From positions 1-64,000 of the forward strand of contig NZ_JARVRW010000006.1 of the NCBI RefSeq assembly GCF_030209475.1: DNA of 64,000 nucleotides. The letters run 5' to 3'. A program made the position numbers and the translations under genes. Positions 41,605 to 49,952 of this stretch are shown here, piece by piece (position 1 is the stretch's first letter; every line of letters begins with the position of its first letter). The notes under the pieces were generated by a model. It was not told the origin of the DNA, made no database searches, and saw nothing but the letters and a program-made list of their open reading frames with translations. This DNA is from Microbacterium sp. lyk4-40-TSB-66 (GTDB lineage Bacteria > Actinomycetota > Actinomycetes > Actinomycetales > Microbacteriaceae).

Positions 41605-42810
41605 ATGAACGCTCCCAGGCGCGCCGCAGATCTCCGCGCAACGCAACGCGGAGCGACCGGCATCCGGATCGCCCTGTCGGCTCTGGGTCTGACTCTCGCC
41701 GCTTCGGCGGCCGCCGTCGGCGCGGTGTCGCTGCGCGTGGCCCGCACCGTCGTGCAGCCCGCGGGCCGCGTGCCCGACACGCGCATCGTGCGCGTGGACG
41801 CTGCCGCACAGACCATCACCCTCGCGCGCACACCCGACACGGCCCTGCCGGGGAGGTACGGCCTGTTCACGGTCGGCTCGGTCGACTACGTCCGCCTCGG
41901 GTCCATCGTCGGCGAAGACGAGACCACGGTGACCCGCAAACTGCTCACGCATGTCGCCTCCGACGGCGACCTCGCACCGGATGCCGCCTTGAGCGGGTGG
42001 TACTACGACCGCCCCGAACAGGTGCATCGCCCGTTCCGCACGGTCGACATCGACACCGGCGTCGGCCCCTGCCCCGCCTGGGAGTTCGCGGCCCCGGCGG
42101 CGACGGACGTGTGGGTGATCCAGGTGCACGGGCGCGGTACGACGAAGGCCGAGGCGCTGCGGGCGGTCCCCGTCTTCCACGACCTGGGCATCACCAGCCT
42201 CGTCGTGTCGTATCGCGACGACGGCGAGGCGCCGAAGAGTGCCTCCGGCACCTACGCGCTCGGAGCCACAGAGTGGCGGGACCTCGATGCCGCCATCGGG
42301 TACGCGCGTCGCCAGGGCGCCCGACACGTCATCGTCATGGGGTGGTCGATGGGCGGCGCGCTCGCTCTGCAGGCGGCGCTCGAGTCTCCCCACGCCGATG
42401 TCATCGCGGGGCTCGTGCTCGAATCGCCAGTCATCGACTGGCGCACGGTGCTCCGCTTCCACGGCCGGCTCATGCGCCTGCCTGCGCCGGTGATCGCCGT
42501 CGCCCAGAACGCCCTCGCGTCGAACTGGGGCGCGGCCGTCCTGGGCAGCGGCGAGGCGATCCCCCTTGACCGTCTCGACGGCGTGGCACGTGCCCGCGAG
42601 CTCCGGCATCCGATGCTCGTGCTTCACAGCGACGACGACGGATTCGTACCGTCCGACGCGTCGCACGCGCTGGCCGCGGCCCGGCCCGACCTCGTCACGA
42701 TGGAGACCTTCCACGTGGCACGCCACACGAAGCTGTGGAACTACGACGAGACCCGCTGGGTCACCGCCATCGCGGACTGGGTACGGGCGCAAGGTCTCGC
42801 CCGCGACTGA
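41605..42810 (+). CDS. Membrane-anchored alpha/beta hydrolase
   Basis: A 401-aa protein with a basic N-terminus and a hydrophobic segment at about 20-45 (signal anchor). After a poorly conserved region comes an alpha/beta hydrolase fold: oxyanion region VIQVHGRGTT (about 172-181), nucleophile Ser in VMGWSMGGALAL (about 246-257), the Asp in LVLHSDDDGFVPS and the His in VARHTKLWNY. It resembles the BAAT/Yju3-like peptidase-lipase hydrolases; the substrate is unknown. It is transcribed alone, divergent from DUF3000, and followed by a 19-bp tandem repeat. Confidence 0.8.
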   Translation: MNAPRRAADLRATQRGATGIRIALSALGLTLAASAAAVGAVSLRVARTVVQPAGRVPDTRIVRVDAAAQTITLARTPDTALPGRYGLFTVGSVDYVRLGSIVGEDETTVTRKLLTHVASDGDLAPDAALSGWYYDRPEQVHRPFRTVDIDTGVGPCPAWEFAAPAATDVWVIQVHGRGTTKAEALRAVPVFHDLGITSLVVSYRDDGEAPKSASGTYALGATEWRDLDAAIGYARRQGARHVIVMGWSMGGALALQAALESPHADVIAGLVLESPVIDWRTVLRFHGRLMRLPAPVIAVAQNALASNWGAAVLGSGEAIPLDRLDGVARARELRHPMLVLHSDDDGFVPSDASHALAAARPDLVTMETFHVARHTKLWNYDETRWVTAIADWVRAQGLARD

Positions 42811-42870
42811 TGCCGGCGGACGGTCGGCCGAGGCCTGGACCGGCGTAGGTGCGGCTTTCTCTTCGGTCCA

Positions 42871-42927
42871 GGCGGGATCGGCCGTTCGAGGCGGGATCGG
42901 CCGTTCGGGGCGGGATCGGCCGTTCGG
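42871..42927. repeat. 19-bp tandem repeat, three copies
   Basis: Units 42871-42889, 42890-42908 and 42909-42927 follow without gaps; only the last base of the first differs (A versus G). Each holds GGATCGGCCG. They lie in the 174-bp gap between the convergent hydrolase and sufE genes and replace the usual simple terminator. Confidence 0.9.
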
Positions 42928-42984
42928 GGCCGTCTTTTCACGCCCCGACGCGCGAGAACCGCCCCGAACCCGGAGACGTGGGAC

Positions 42985-43425
42985 TCAGGCGGCGCGCTTC
43001 GCGCCGACCTGACGCTTCACGCGCATCAGCATCCCCGTCATCCCGGCGATACGTAGCGGGCTCACGGCGCGGGTGAGGCCGATGCTCTGCGGGTAATCGT
43101 CGGGCACGGAGAGCACCTCGTCGGCGCTGAGCCCCGTGAGCCCCTGCGCGAGGATGCTCGCGAAACCACGCGTGGTCGGCGCCTCGGCCGGAGCGGTGGC
43201 GTGCATCGCGACGCTGTCGTCGGCGTCGACCGTGACGATGATGTACACCGGCGACTGGCACTCGACGACCCGCTCGCGCATCTCGGGGTGGTCGGCGTAC
43301 TCCGCCGGCACCTCGGGGAGCTCCTGCGAGAACTCCAGCAGCAGCTGCAGCCGGTCGGGCTCGTCGAGCTCGAGGAACTCGTCGCGGATCTCGGCGAGGC
43401 GGGTGGGGAGGGCGTTGGCGGACAT
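42985..43425 (-). CDS. sufE: SufE family cysteine desulfuration protein
   Basis: Accepts sulfane sulfur from a cysteine desulfurase for iron-sulfur cluster or other sulfur delivery. The 146-aa protein has the acceptor Cys56 in VVECQSPVY and the typical ASILAQGLTGLSADEVLSVP region. The ATG at 43425 is preferred to the one at 43434 because GGGAGG is 9 bases from the former and abuts the latter. It lies 46 bases after the sulfurtransferase gene on the same strand, forming a sulfur-handling pair. No cysteine desulfurase gene is in the window. Confidence 0.9.
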   Translation of the reverse strand: MSANALPTRLAEIRDEFLELDEPDRLQLLLEFSQELPEVPAEYADHPEMRERVVECQSPVYIIVTVDADDSVAMHATAPAEAPTTRGFASILAQGLTGLSADEVLSVPDDYPQSIGLTRAVSPLRIAGMTGMLMRVKRQVGAKRAA

Positions 43426-43471
43426 CACCGTCATCCTCCCACGCCCACCGCGCTCCGGCTCGTCGGCGGCC

Positions 43472-44374
43472 TCAGCGCCCGGGCACCTCGCCGGGCTCGG
43501 CGCCCGAGACGATGGGCACGCGGACCGCGCTGCCCCACTCGGTCCACGAGCCGTCGTAGTTGCGCACGTCGTCGAACCCGAGGAGGTGACGCAGGACGAA
43601 CCACGTGTGGCTCGACCGTTCACCGATGCGGCAGTACGCCACGACCTTGTCGCCGTCCTTCAGGCCCGCGCCGTCGCGGTAGATGGCATCCAGTTCCGCA
43701 CGCGACTTGAACCCGCCGTCCTCGGCCACGGCCTTGCCCCACGGCACGCTCTGTGCGCTCGGGATGTGCCCGGCGCGCAGCGCCCCCTCCTCGGGGTAGG
43801 CGGGAGCCGTCGTGCGCTCGCCCGAGTACTCCTCCGGCGAGCGGACGTCGATGAGCGGATCGCCCAGGTGGCGGAGCACGTCGTCCTTGTAGGCGCGGAT
43901 GACGGAGTCGTCGCGCTCGACCACCGGGTAGTCGGTGGCCTCGACCACCGTCTTGTCGGTCGTGATCGGGCGCCCCTCGGCGATCCACTTGTCGCGGCCG
44001 CCGTCGAGCAGGCGCACGTCGTCGTGGCCGAACAGCGAGAACACCCACAGCGCGTAGGCGGCCCACCAGTTGTTCTTGTCGCCGTAGATGACGACCGTGT
44101 CGTCGCGCGAGATCCCCTTGCGACTCAGCAGCTGCGCGAACCCCTCGCCGTCGACGTAGTCGCGGACGACGGGGTCGTTCAGCTCCGTGTGCCAGTCCAC
44201 CTTCACGGCACCGGGGATGTGCCCCGTCTCGTAGAGCAGGACGTCTTCGTCGGACTCGACCACGACCAGACCCGGCCGGCCGAGGCGTTCCTGCAGCCAC
44301 TCACCGGTGACGAGGCGGCCGGGCTCGGCGTACTCGGCGAACTTGGGCGAGGTGGTGTCGAACTCGACGGTCAC
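43472..44374 (-). CDS. Thiosulfate/3-mercaptopyruvate sulfurtransferase
   Basis: A 300-aa two-domain rhodanese. The N-terminal inactive domain has [22 protein letters not shown] and [15 protein letters not shown]. The C-terminal active domain has [22 protein letters not shown] and the active-site Cys in [14 protein letters not shown]. The CRIGERS loop is the form found in actinobacterial CysA/SseA-type enzymes. The GTG at 44374 has GAGGAG upstream. It precedes sufE and is divergent from zapE. Thiosulfate versus mercaptopyruvate preference is not decidable here. Confidence 0.9.
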   Translation of the reverse strand: MTVEFDTTSPKFAEYAEPGRLVTGEWLQERLGRPGLVVVESDEDVLLYETGHIPGAVKVDWHTELNDPVVRDYVDGEGFAQLLSRKGISRDDTVVIYGDKNNWWAAYALWVFSLFGHDDVRLLDGGRDKWIAEGRPITTDKTVVEATDYPVVERDDSVIRAYKDDVLRHLGDPLIDVRSPEEYSGERTTAPAYPEEGALRAGHIPSAQSVPWGKAVAEDGGFKSRAELDAIYRDGAGLKDGDKVVAYCRIGERSSHTWFVLRHLLGFDDVRNYDGSWTEWGSAVRVPIVSGAEPGEVPGR

Positions 44375-44492
44375 GGGATCTCCTCGGTCAGGGCGATGGA
44401 TGCGGCGGCATAGGCTGGACACCGCACCTTCGACCCTAGATCCGCCGTGTCGGGGCACGCACCCTCCCGTAAGACTTGGACACAGGACGGCC

Positions 44493-45530
44493 ATGACCTC
44501 GACTCCCGCAACGACAGGGCTCATCCACCTCACCGAGCGCGAGCCGGCCGTCTCGGGAGCCGAGATGGTCAGTGCCCTCGTGCCCCCGCCGCAGTTCGAC
44601 GGCGCGACCTTCGAGTCCTACCGGGCGGATGCCGCATACCCGTCGCAGCAGGAGGCGAAGGAGCTGCTGCAGGCGTTCGCGGGCAGGCAGTCGGCACCGG
44701 CGAAGAAGGGCGGGTTCTTCCGCCGGGCCGAGAAGGCACCGCCGGTCAAGCCGGGCGTGTACCTCGACGGCGGGTTCGGTGTCGGAAAGACGCACCTGCT
44801 GGCCTCGATCTACCACGCGATGCCGGCCCGCCGGAAGTACTTCGGCTCGTTCATCGAATACACGGCGCTGGTCGGCGTGCTCGGCTACGCGAAGGCCGTA
44901 GAGCTGTTCCGCGGCTCCGACCTGCTCTGCATCGACGAGTTCGAGCTCGACGACCCGGGCGACACGATGGTGATGACCCGCCTGCTGGGCGAGCTGGTGG
45001 CATCCGGAACGCGGCTCGCCGCGACCTCGAACACCCCTCCCAACGCGCTCGGCGAGGGGCGGTTCGCCGCTCAGGACTTCCTCCGCGAGATCCAGTCGAT
45101 GTCCGACAGCTTCCGCACCATCCGCATCGACGGCACCGATTACCGCCAGCGCGCCATCGACGGTGCGGCCCGCGTGCTCGGCGACGACGAGTACCGACAG
45201 GCGGTGGATGCCGCCTCCGCCGGGGGAGTGGCATCCGATGACGCGTTCTCGGAGCTCGTGGGTCACCTCGCGCGCGTGCACCCCTCACGGTTCATCCGCC
45301 TCATCGACGGCGTCACCACGATCGGCCTGCGCGACGTGCAGGTGCTGCACGACCAGTCGGCCGCGTTGCGCCTCGTCGCCTTCGTCGACCGCGCCTACGA
45401 CGCGCAGATCCCGATCCGGGCGACCGGTGTGCCGTTGAGCAGCGTGTTCAGCGATGAGATGCTGGGCGGCGGCTACCGCAAGAAGTATTTGCGCGCGGTG
45501 TCGCGCATGGTGGCGCTCACGCATTCGTGA
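44493..45530 (+). CDS. zapE: Cell division ATPase ZapE (AFG1-like)
   Basis: A 345-aa AFG1/ZapE-family AAA+ ATPase. Walker A is [14 protein letters not shown] (about 89-102), Walker B is [15 protein letters not shown], and the sensor/Arg segment is [18 protein letters not shown]. In proteobacteria ZapE acts on the Z ring; the actinobacterial role is inferred. The ATG at 44493 has GGACGG just upstream; the ORF runs 62 codons further without support. It is single, divergent from the sulfurtransferase, and 164 bases before amtB. Confidence 0.88.
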   Translation: MTSTPATTGLIHLTEREPAVSGAEMVSALVPPPQFDGATFESYRADAAYPSQQEAKELLQAFAGRQSAPAKKGGFFRRAEKAPPVKPGVYLDGGFGVGKTHLLASIYHAMPARRKYFGSFIEYTALVGVLGYAKAVELFRGSDLLCIDEFELDDPGDTMVMTRLLGELVASGTRLAATSNTPPNALGEGRFAAQDFLREIQSMSDSFRTIRIDGTDYRQRAIDGAARVLGDDEYRQAVDAASAGGVASDDAFSELVGHLARVHPSRFIRLIDGVTTIGLRDVQVLHDQSAALRLVAFVDRAYDAQIPIRATGVPLSSVFSDEMLGGGYRKKYLRAVSRMVALTHS

Positions 45531-45589
45531 GCCGCTCATCAGCGGTCTGAAGGTGCGCGAAACGCAGTGTTTACCGGAGTGAGCGCTCT

Positions 45590-45605
45590 GTAACGTGCCC
45601 GAAAC
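45590..45605 (+). promoter_or_regulatory. GlnR-type box upstream of amtB
   Basis: GTAAC, six bases (gtgccc), GAAAC. It is nearly identical to the glnA site, including the shared gccc core of the spacer. A second GTAAC lies at 45624 followed by GGAAC at an 8-base spacing. Confidence 0.7.
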
Positions 45606-45694
45606 ACGAGGCGAACGCCGACGGTAACCGGGGGTCGGAACACTGAGGGGACCCGACGCTTTACCTGCGTCCCTGCAGAGAGGTTCCCTCCGAG

Positions 45695-46969
45695 ATGGAT
45701 CAAGGCAACACCGCATTCATCCTGATAGCAGCGGCACTCGTGCTGCTCATGACGCCAGGACTCGCATTCTTCTACGGCGGCCTCGTCAAGGCCAAGAGCG
45801 TCATCAGCATGATGATGATGAGCTTCGGCGCGATGGGACTCATGGGCGTTCTGTGGGTGCTCTACGGGTACTCCATCGCCTTCCCCAGCACCGCTGAGGG
45901 CACCACCCAGGTGCCCTGGACGATCGACTTCACCAACTTCGGCCTCGCCAGCGTGCTCGAGACGCCCGAGGGTGCCGCCTACCCGCCCCTCGCGTTCGTC
46001 GCCTTCCAGGCCACCTTCGCCATCATCACCGTCGCGCTCGTCTCGGGCGCCATCGCCGACCGCGCCAAGTTCGGCGCGTGGATGGTCTTCGCGGCCATCT
46101 GGGCCACGGTCGTGTACTTCCCCGTCGCCAGCTGGGTGTTCAACTTCGGCCTCGCCGACGACGCGTCCTTCTCGTACGGCGGCTGGATCACCCACGGCAT
46201 GCAGGACGCCTTCGGCGTCGGAGCGATCGACTTCGCCGGTGGAACCGCGGTGCACATCAACGCCGGTGCCGCAGCCCTCGCCCTCGCCCTGGTTCTCGGC
46301 AAGCGCGTCGGGTTCCAGAAGGGCGCGCACGTCCCCCACAACCCGCCGTTCGTGCTGCTGGGTGCGGGCCTGCTGTGGTTCGGCTGGTTCGGCTTCAACG
46401 CCGGCTCCGAGCTCGCCGCCGACAACACCGCCGCCCTCGCGTTCGTCAACACGATCGCCGCTCCCGCCGCAGCCCTGCTCGCATGGTTGATCGTCGAGAA
46501 GATCAAGGACGGCAAGCCCACCTCGGTCGGCGCCGCCTCCGGTGCCGTCGCGGGTCTGGTAGCCATCACCCCCGCCTGCGCCTCGCTGACGCCGGTCTGG
46601 GCGATCGTCCTCGGCCTCGTCGCCGGTGCGGTCTGCGCGCTCGCGATCGAGCTGAAGTTCAAGCTCGGCTTCGACGACTCGCTCGACGTGGTCGGCATCC
46701 ACCTCGTCGGTGGTCTGATCGGAACGCTGTACCTCGGCATCTTCGCCAACGGCACCGGTCTCATCTACAGCGGCTCGCTCACGCAGCTGATGGTGCAGGC
46801 CATCGCCGCCTTCGCCGTCATGATCTACTCGTTCGTGCTCGCCTTCGTCATCGGCTTCGCGGTCGACAAGACGATCGGCTTCCGCGTGAAGAACGAGGAC
46901 GAGATCGCTGGCATCGACACCGTCGTGCACGGTGAAGAGGGCTACGTGCTCTCCGACACCCGCGGCTGA
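45695..46969 (+). CDS. amtB: Ammonium transporter
   Basis: A 424-aa inner-membrane channel of the Amt/Rh family, with about eleven hydrophobic helices starting at residue 7. The pore twin-His pair is visible as GTAVHINAG (about residue 188) and VGIHLVGG (about 333). GLVKAKSVISMMMMSF is the typical first loop. The usual downstream partner glnK (PII) is absent; a different gene follows. The ATG at 45695 is 164 bases past zapE and is preceded by the GlnR-type box about 90 bases upstream, so it should respond to nitrogen limitation together with glnA. Confidence 0.96.
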   Translation: MDQGNTAFILIAAALVLLMTPGLAFFYGGLVKAKSVISMMMMSFGAMGLMGVLWVLYGYSIAFPSTAEGTTQVPWTIDFTNFGLASVLETPEGAAYPPLAFVAFQATFAIITVALVSGAIADRAKFGAWMVFAAIWATVVYFPVASWVFNFGLADDASFSYGGWITHGMQDAFGVGAIDFAGGTAVHINAGAAALALALVLGKRVGFQKGAHVPHNPPFVLLGAGLLWFGWFGFNAGSELAADNTAALAFVNTIAAPAAALLAWLIVEKIKDGKPTSVGAASGAVAGLVAITPACASLTPVWAIVLGLVAGAVCALAIELKFKLGFDDSLDVVGIHLVGGLIGTLYLGIFANGTGLIYSGSLTQLMVQAIAAFAVMIYSFVLAFVIGFAVDKTIGFRVKNEDEIAGIDTVVHGEEGYVLSDTRG

Positions 46970-46986
46970 TCCGCTTCACCCCGTCC

Positions 46987-47016
46987 GGGGCGTCACCGAC
47001 TCGTCGGTGGCGCCCC
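46987..47016 (+). terminator. Terminator after amtB
   Basis: A 13-bp inverted repeat with one mismatch (46987-46999 and 47004-47016) and a 4-base loop, 18 bases past the stop. Confidence 0.75.
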
Positions 47017-47028
47017 GTTCGTCGTGTC

Positions 47029-47034
47029 TAGGGT
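47029..47034 (+). promoter_or_regulatory. -10 box TAGGGT, leaderless start of PemK-like gene
   Basis: TAGGGT ends 7 bases before the ATG at 47042. Confidence 0.55.
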
Positions 47035-47041
47035 GGGCGGT

Positions 47042-47572
47042 ATGGGAACCGCATCTCGCCTGATCTCCGCCGTCCTCGGCCTCCTGCGCCCGTCCACACC
47101 GCAGACGCGCTCGACATCGGTCCGGCCAGCGGCGGCGAAGACGTCGGAACGCCCTGTGGCCCCGCGTGGGACCGAGACGGCCGAGATCGACCCTCCGCGC
47201 CGGCTGACGCTCACCTACGCTCCGCAGCGCGACAACGCACCCGACGGCGGCGAGATCGTCTGGACCTGGGTGCCCTACGAGGAGCGCGACGGGCGCGGCA
47301 AGGACCGCCCCGTGCTCGTCATCGGCAGAGCGGATGCCACCCGTTCGTACGCCGTGCGCTTGACGAGCAAACCGCACGACGGCGACCGGCAGTACCTCGC
47401 GCTGGGCACGGGGGAGTGGGACCCGCAGAACCGTCCCTCGTGGATCGACGTCGAGCAGGTCTACCTCGTCCACGACGCGGGCATGCGCCGTGAGGCGGCC
47501 GCCCTGGACCGCAAGCGATTCGACGCCGTCGCCGCGGCCCTCGCCGCGCGGTACGGGTGGCAGCGGGGCTGA
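47042..47572 (+). CDS. PemK/MazF-like protein without visible antitoxin
   Basis: A 176-aa protein. The last 110 residues look like a PemK/MazF-family fold: GGEIVWTWVPYEERDGRGKDRPVLVIG (about 70-95, shown by its flanks), AVRLTSKPHD, and a WIDVEQVYLV strand. MazF-type proteins are RNases paired with a small antitoxin, but no antitoxin-size gene lies on either side. The first 60 residues are basic, Ala/Pro/Arg-rich and begin with a short hydrophobic stretch (SRLISAVLGLL). The function may therefore not be that of a classical toxin. The ATG at 47042 is fixed by a -10 box 7 bases upstream. Confidence 0.7.
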   Translation: MGTASRLISAVLGLLRPSTPQTRSTSVRPAAAKTSERPVAPRGTETAEIDPPRRLTLTYAPQRDNAPDGGEIVWTWVPYEERDGRGKDRPVLVIGRADATRSYAVRLTSKPHDGDRQYLALGTGEWDPQNRPSWIDVEQVYLVHDAGMRREAAALDRKRFDAVAAALAARYGWQRG

Positions 47573-47591
47573 GTGCCCGGAAACGACGAAA

Positions 47592-47609
47592 CCCCCGGCG
47601 AACCGGGGG
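47592..47609. terminator. Terminator between pemK-like gene and tRNA-Val
   Basis: CCCCCGG, CGAA loop, CCGGGGG at 47592-47598 and 47603-47609; it can serve the gene and the opposing tRNA. Confidence 0.65.
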
Positions 47610-47617
47610 CTGTGCGG

Positions 47618-47690
47618 TGGGCGATACCGGACTCGAACCGATGACCTCTTCCGTGTGAAGGAAGCGCGCTACCAACTGCGCCAATCGCCC
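47618..47690 (-). tRNA. tRNA-Val (CAC)
   Basis: A 73-base cloverleaf on the minus strand. The acceptor GGGCGAT pairs with ATCGCCC, the anticodon stem CTTCC/GGAAG encloses TTCACAC with anticodon CAC, and the T arm holds GGTTCGAGTCC. No CCA is encoded. Confidence 0.93.
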
Positions 47691-47800
47691 GCATCCTGAA
47701 CGGGACTCAACGATCGTACCGGATGCCGGACGGTGCTTCAGACCAACCAGGGCAGACACACCCGGGCCGCGTGTGGTTTTGCGCGGACGCCCAGATCGGG

Positions 47801-47806
47801 TAATGT
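47801..47806 (+). promoter_or_regulatory. Promoter of the tRNA-Gly/Cys/Val cluster
   Basis: TAATGT, with TTTTGC 18 bases upstream as a possible -35, about 37 bases before tRNA-Gly. Confidence 0.5.
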
Positions 47807-47842
47807 CTTACGAGTGCTCGGGGCAAGCCCCGGGAACGAAAT

Positions 47843-47915
47843 GCGGATGTAGCGCAGTTGGTAGCGCACAACCTTGCCAAGGTTGGGGTCGCGAGTTCGA
47901 GTCTCGTCATCCGCT
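47843..47915 (+). tRNA. tRNA-Gly (GCC)
   Basis: A 73-base cloverleaf. Acceptor GCGGATG/CATCCGC, anticodon stem CAACC/GGTTG with loop TTGCCAA giving anticodon GCC, T loop GTTCGAGTC. No CCA is encoded. Confidence 0.95.
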
Positions 47916-47980
47916 CGAGTGGAGGGATATCCGTCTGGGAAACCGGCGGAGCATCACGACACGTGGGTCGAACCACACAC

Positions 47981-48051
47981 GGTGGCGTGGCCGAGCGGCT
48001 AGGCACCGGCCTGCAAAGCCGTTTACACGGGTTCGAATCCCGTCGCCACCT
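47981..48051 (+). tRNA. tRNA-Cys (GCA)
   Basis: A 71-base cloverleaf. Acceptor GGTGGCG/CGCCACC, loop CTGCAAA with anticodon GCA, T arm GGGTTCGAATCCC. No CCA is encoded. Confidence 0.95.
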
Positions 48052-48078
48052 CAACTCACAATAGAACAGCCTGTACAG

Positions 48079-48150
48079 GCGCGATTGGCGCAGCGGTAGC
48101 GCGCTTCCCTGACACGGAAGAGGTCACTGGTTCGATCCCAGTATCGCGCA
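48079..48150 (+). tRNA. tRNA-Val (GAC)
   Basis: A 72-base cloverleaf. Acceptor GCGCGAT/ATCGCGC, anticodon stem CTTCC/GGAAG with loop CTGACAC giving GAC, T arm CTGGTTCGATCCCAG. Its anticodon stem and D arm closely match the tRNA-Val (CAC) 0.4 kb away. Confidence 0.95.
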
Positions 48151-48156
48151 CCGAAG

Positions 48157-48183
48157 AAACCCCCGGCTCGCCGGGGGTTTTTT
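48157..48183 (+). terminator. Intrinsic terminator of the tRNA cluster
   Basis: AAACCCCCGG, CTCG loop, CCGGGGGTTT, running into a six-T tract. This is the clearest Rho-independent terminator in the window. Confidence 0.92.
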
Positions 48184-48369
48184 GGTTTCCCCGGGAGTCG
48201 CTCCACCGGATGCGGTGACGCGCGCCGACGTGGCGCCGCCGCGCAGCCCTGTCGCACGCGAACCTCAGCGCCGGCCCGTGCGTCGCCGCGATCCCGGGCG
48301 TGGGCCACCTTCGCTCGAGGCGGGAAGCCACTCGATCACCGCGGTGCATCACCTGCGGGAGAGTGTCGC

Positions 48370-48413
48370 CCCCGCCGCCAGTAAGGGGGGCTGCGGAGTG
48401 CCTGGCGGCGGGG
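48370..48413. repeat. 12-bp inverted repeat, 20-base loop
   Basis: Perfect arms 48370-48381 and 48402-48413 (CCCCGCCGCCAG and its complement) in the gene-free stretch. There is no T tract after it. It may be a hairpin of a small RNA or a relic. Confidence 0.55.
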
Positions 48414-48899
48414 ACAGGTAAAAGCTATCCCATGTCCGCCAAATGGGGGACACGGAATCGCCCATCTTGATCGGGTCCTCAGAAGATGTTGAGCTTGTTC
48501 ATATGCGCCGGTCGCCGTGAACCGCGGGAACACGCGTGTCCGCCGGCACGACGGGCACCCACCGCGGACGAAAGAATGGCCGGGTCCGCGGCGGGGAAAA
48601 GGTCCGAGCAAGCGACGGTCGTCGACGACACGACCGCGCCCGGTGAGGACACCCCGCCACTCGACCCGCACGACCCCGTGTCGGACCGGGAGATGATCGT
48701 CCCCGCCGCAGCTGGAACGGGTGTGGGGTCAACCGAGCGGCGGGGACACCTCGACGGTAGGGGAGGAGGGCGTGGCGGCACGGACGTCTCGCCCACCCTT
48801 GCGCCTTCCTTGCGCTCATCTTGAGGTTCCGTCGCCCGCACCGCGCGGAAGACCCCGTCCCCGGGGGTCCTCGACCGCGAACAGTGCCTGCGCGGCCAG

Positions 48900-48905
48900 T
48901 AGCCT
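48900..48905 (+). promoter_or_regulatory. -10 box TAGCCT, leaderless start
   Basis: TAGCCT ends 7 bases before the ATG at 48913. Confidence 0.55.
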
Positions 48906-48912
48906 GAACGTC

Positions 48913-49326
48913 ATGACTGTTCCCGACACCCTGTGGCGTGAGATCGCGGCATCCCCGTTCGTCTCGCTCGGCACCTATCGCCGCAACGGTGCGGTGGTCG
49001 CCGTGCCGGTGTGGATCGCACGCGACGGCGAGGAGCTGGTGGTCACCAGCGAGCGGACGACGGGCAAGGTGAAACGTCTGCGGAACGACGCGCGAGTGAC
49101 CCTCCGCCCCTGCAGCCGCATGGGCGCGGTCGAACCGGACGCCATCACCGTGGAGGCTCAGGGCCGCATCGCGGGGCCTGCCACCGACGACGAACGAGCC
49201 GACACCGCTCTCCGGCGCAAGTACGGACTGCAGTATCGGGCCATCCTCGGATTCGAATCACTGGTGCGTCGCGTGCAGCGCAAGCCCGGCGACCGCGTCA
49301 TCATCCGCATCTCCCGTTCCGCCTGA
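48913..49326 (+). CDS. PPOX-class (F420/FMN split-barrel) oxidoreductase
   Basis: A 137-aa split-barrel flavoprotein of the PPOX class. The pattern is PFVSLGTYRRNGAVVAVPVWIARDGEELVVTSE at about 13-45 (described by its ends), then TTGKVKRLRNDARVTLRPC and a later helix-strand. Many actinobacterial members reduce or bind F420, some bind FMN or heme; the cofactor is not decidable here. The ATG at 48913 is fixed by a leaderless -10 box. It is alone, after the gene-free stretch and before DUF7882. Confidence 0.78.
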   Translation: MTVPDTLWREIAASPFVSLGTYRRNGAVVAVPVWIARDGEELVVTSERTTGKVKRLRNDARVTLRPCSRMGAVEPDAITVEAQGRIAGPATDDERADTALRRKYGLQYRAILGFESLVRRVQRKPGDRVIIRISRSA

Positions 49327-49529
49327 CGACGCTCCGGCCGACGACCCGCACGGCTCTCGGACGCATGGCGCTATCCGCAAAGCGATGGAGCGTGCAAGGG
49401 GGTTTGCGAGGGGCACCGCCGCGCGAGACAGTGCCGGAAGAGAAACAGCGGTCATCGCCCCCGGGTCCCGCACCCTTCGCGCGCTCCGAGGCGCGCGCGG
49501 CGGCGGCGATGACCTCGTAGGGGGGTACC

Positions 49530-49913
49530 GTGGGCAAATTCATCTATGACGGCAACATCAAGGTCGACTTCGAGGACCGTCTCCTCGCCCATCTTCAGGC
49601 TGTGATCATGGCCAAGGTGCGACGCGGAGAGAGCTTCCCCTTCACGTGGAAAGACGACATCAGCACCGGCGGCGGCCGGACGACGGTGTACATCCACCCG
49701 AACGTCTCACTGGTCTTCAAGTATCACGGCAGCCGCTCCCCGCAGATGAGCCCCGCGTGGCTGCACGCCCTCACCTACAACGCCAACTCCGGTCGTGGGC
49801 TCTACGTCATCCCCGAGCCCGACGAGTTCAGCCCCCGCGAGAGCACGCAACGCGACGAGATGGTGTTCCGCGAGGTTCCCAACGAGCAGGCTCCGGCGGC
49901 CGCACGCTCCTGA
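49530..49913 (+). CDS. DUF7882 family protein
   Basis: A 127-aa protein beginning MGKFIYDGNIKVDFEDRLLAHLQ, typical of the small DUF7882 proteins of Microbacteriaceae, which are sometimes mislabelled as ATP-dependent DNA ligase. Further features are FPFTWKDD, TTVYIHPNVSLVFKYHGSR and LTYNANSGRGLYVIPEP. Function is unknown. The GTG at 49530 follows a G-rich stretch (AGGGGGG) at suitable distance. The next gene starts within 40 bases of its stop. Confidence 0.72.
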   Translation: MGKFIYDGNIKVDFEDRLLAHLQAVIMAKVRRGESFPFTWKDDISTGGGRTTVYIHPNVSLVFKYHGSRSPQMSPAWLHALTYNANSGRGLYVIPEPDEFSPRESTQRDEMVFREVPNEQAPAAARS

Positions 49914-49952
49914 GTGGGAATGCGGCGCATCGGCTCCGCTGTTGTCCCGGTC

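Larger units (their letters stand above)
48184..48912. other. Gene-free stretch after the tRNA cluster
   Basis: About 730 bases with no convincing gene. Reading frames of 112 codons (plus, 48486-48824) and 120 codons (minus, 48479-48841) exist but have low-complexity composition and no recognisable domain. The stretch holds a 12-bp inverted repeat (48370-48413) and a relatively AT-rich patch at 48418-48510. Its position directly after tRNA genes would suit a decayed integration site, but I see no integrase or direct repeat of a tRNA end. Confidence 0.6.

Noticed and set aside
47618..48150. tRNA genes as an integrative-element attachment site
   Set aside because: No integrase gene and no direct repeat of a tRNA 3' end were seen within the window.
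48479..48841. Frames of 112 codons (plus) and 120 codons (minus) in the gene-free stretch
   Set aside because: Both overlap each other, have low-complexity Pro/Arg/Ser/Gly composition and lack a convincing start signal or family resemblance.
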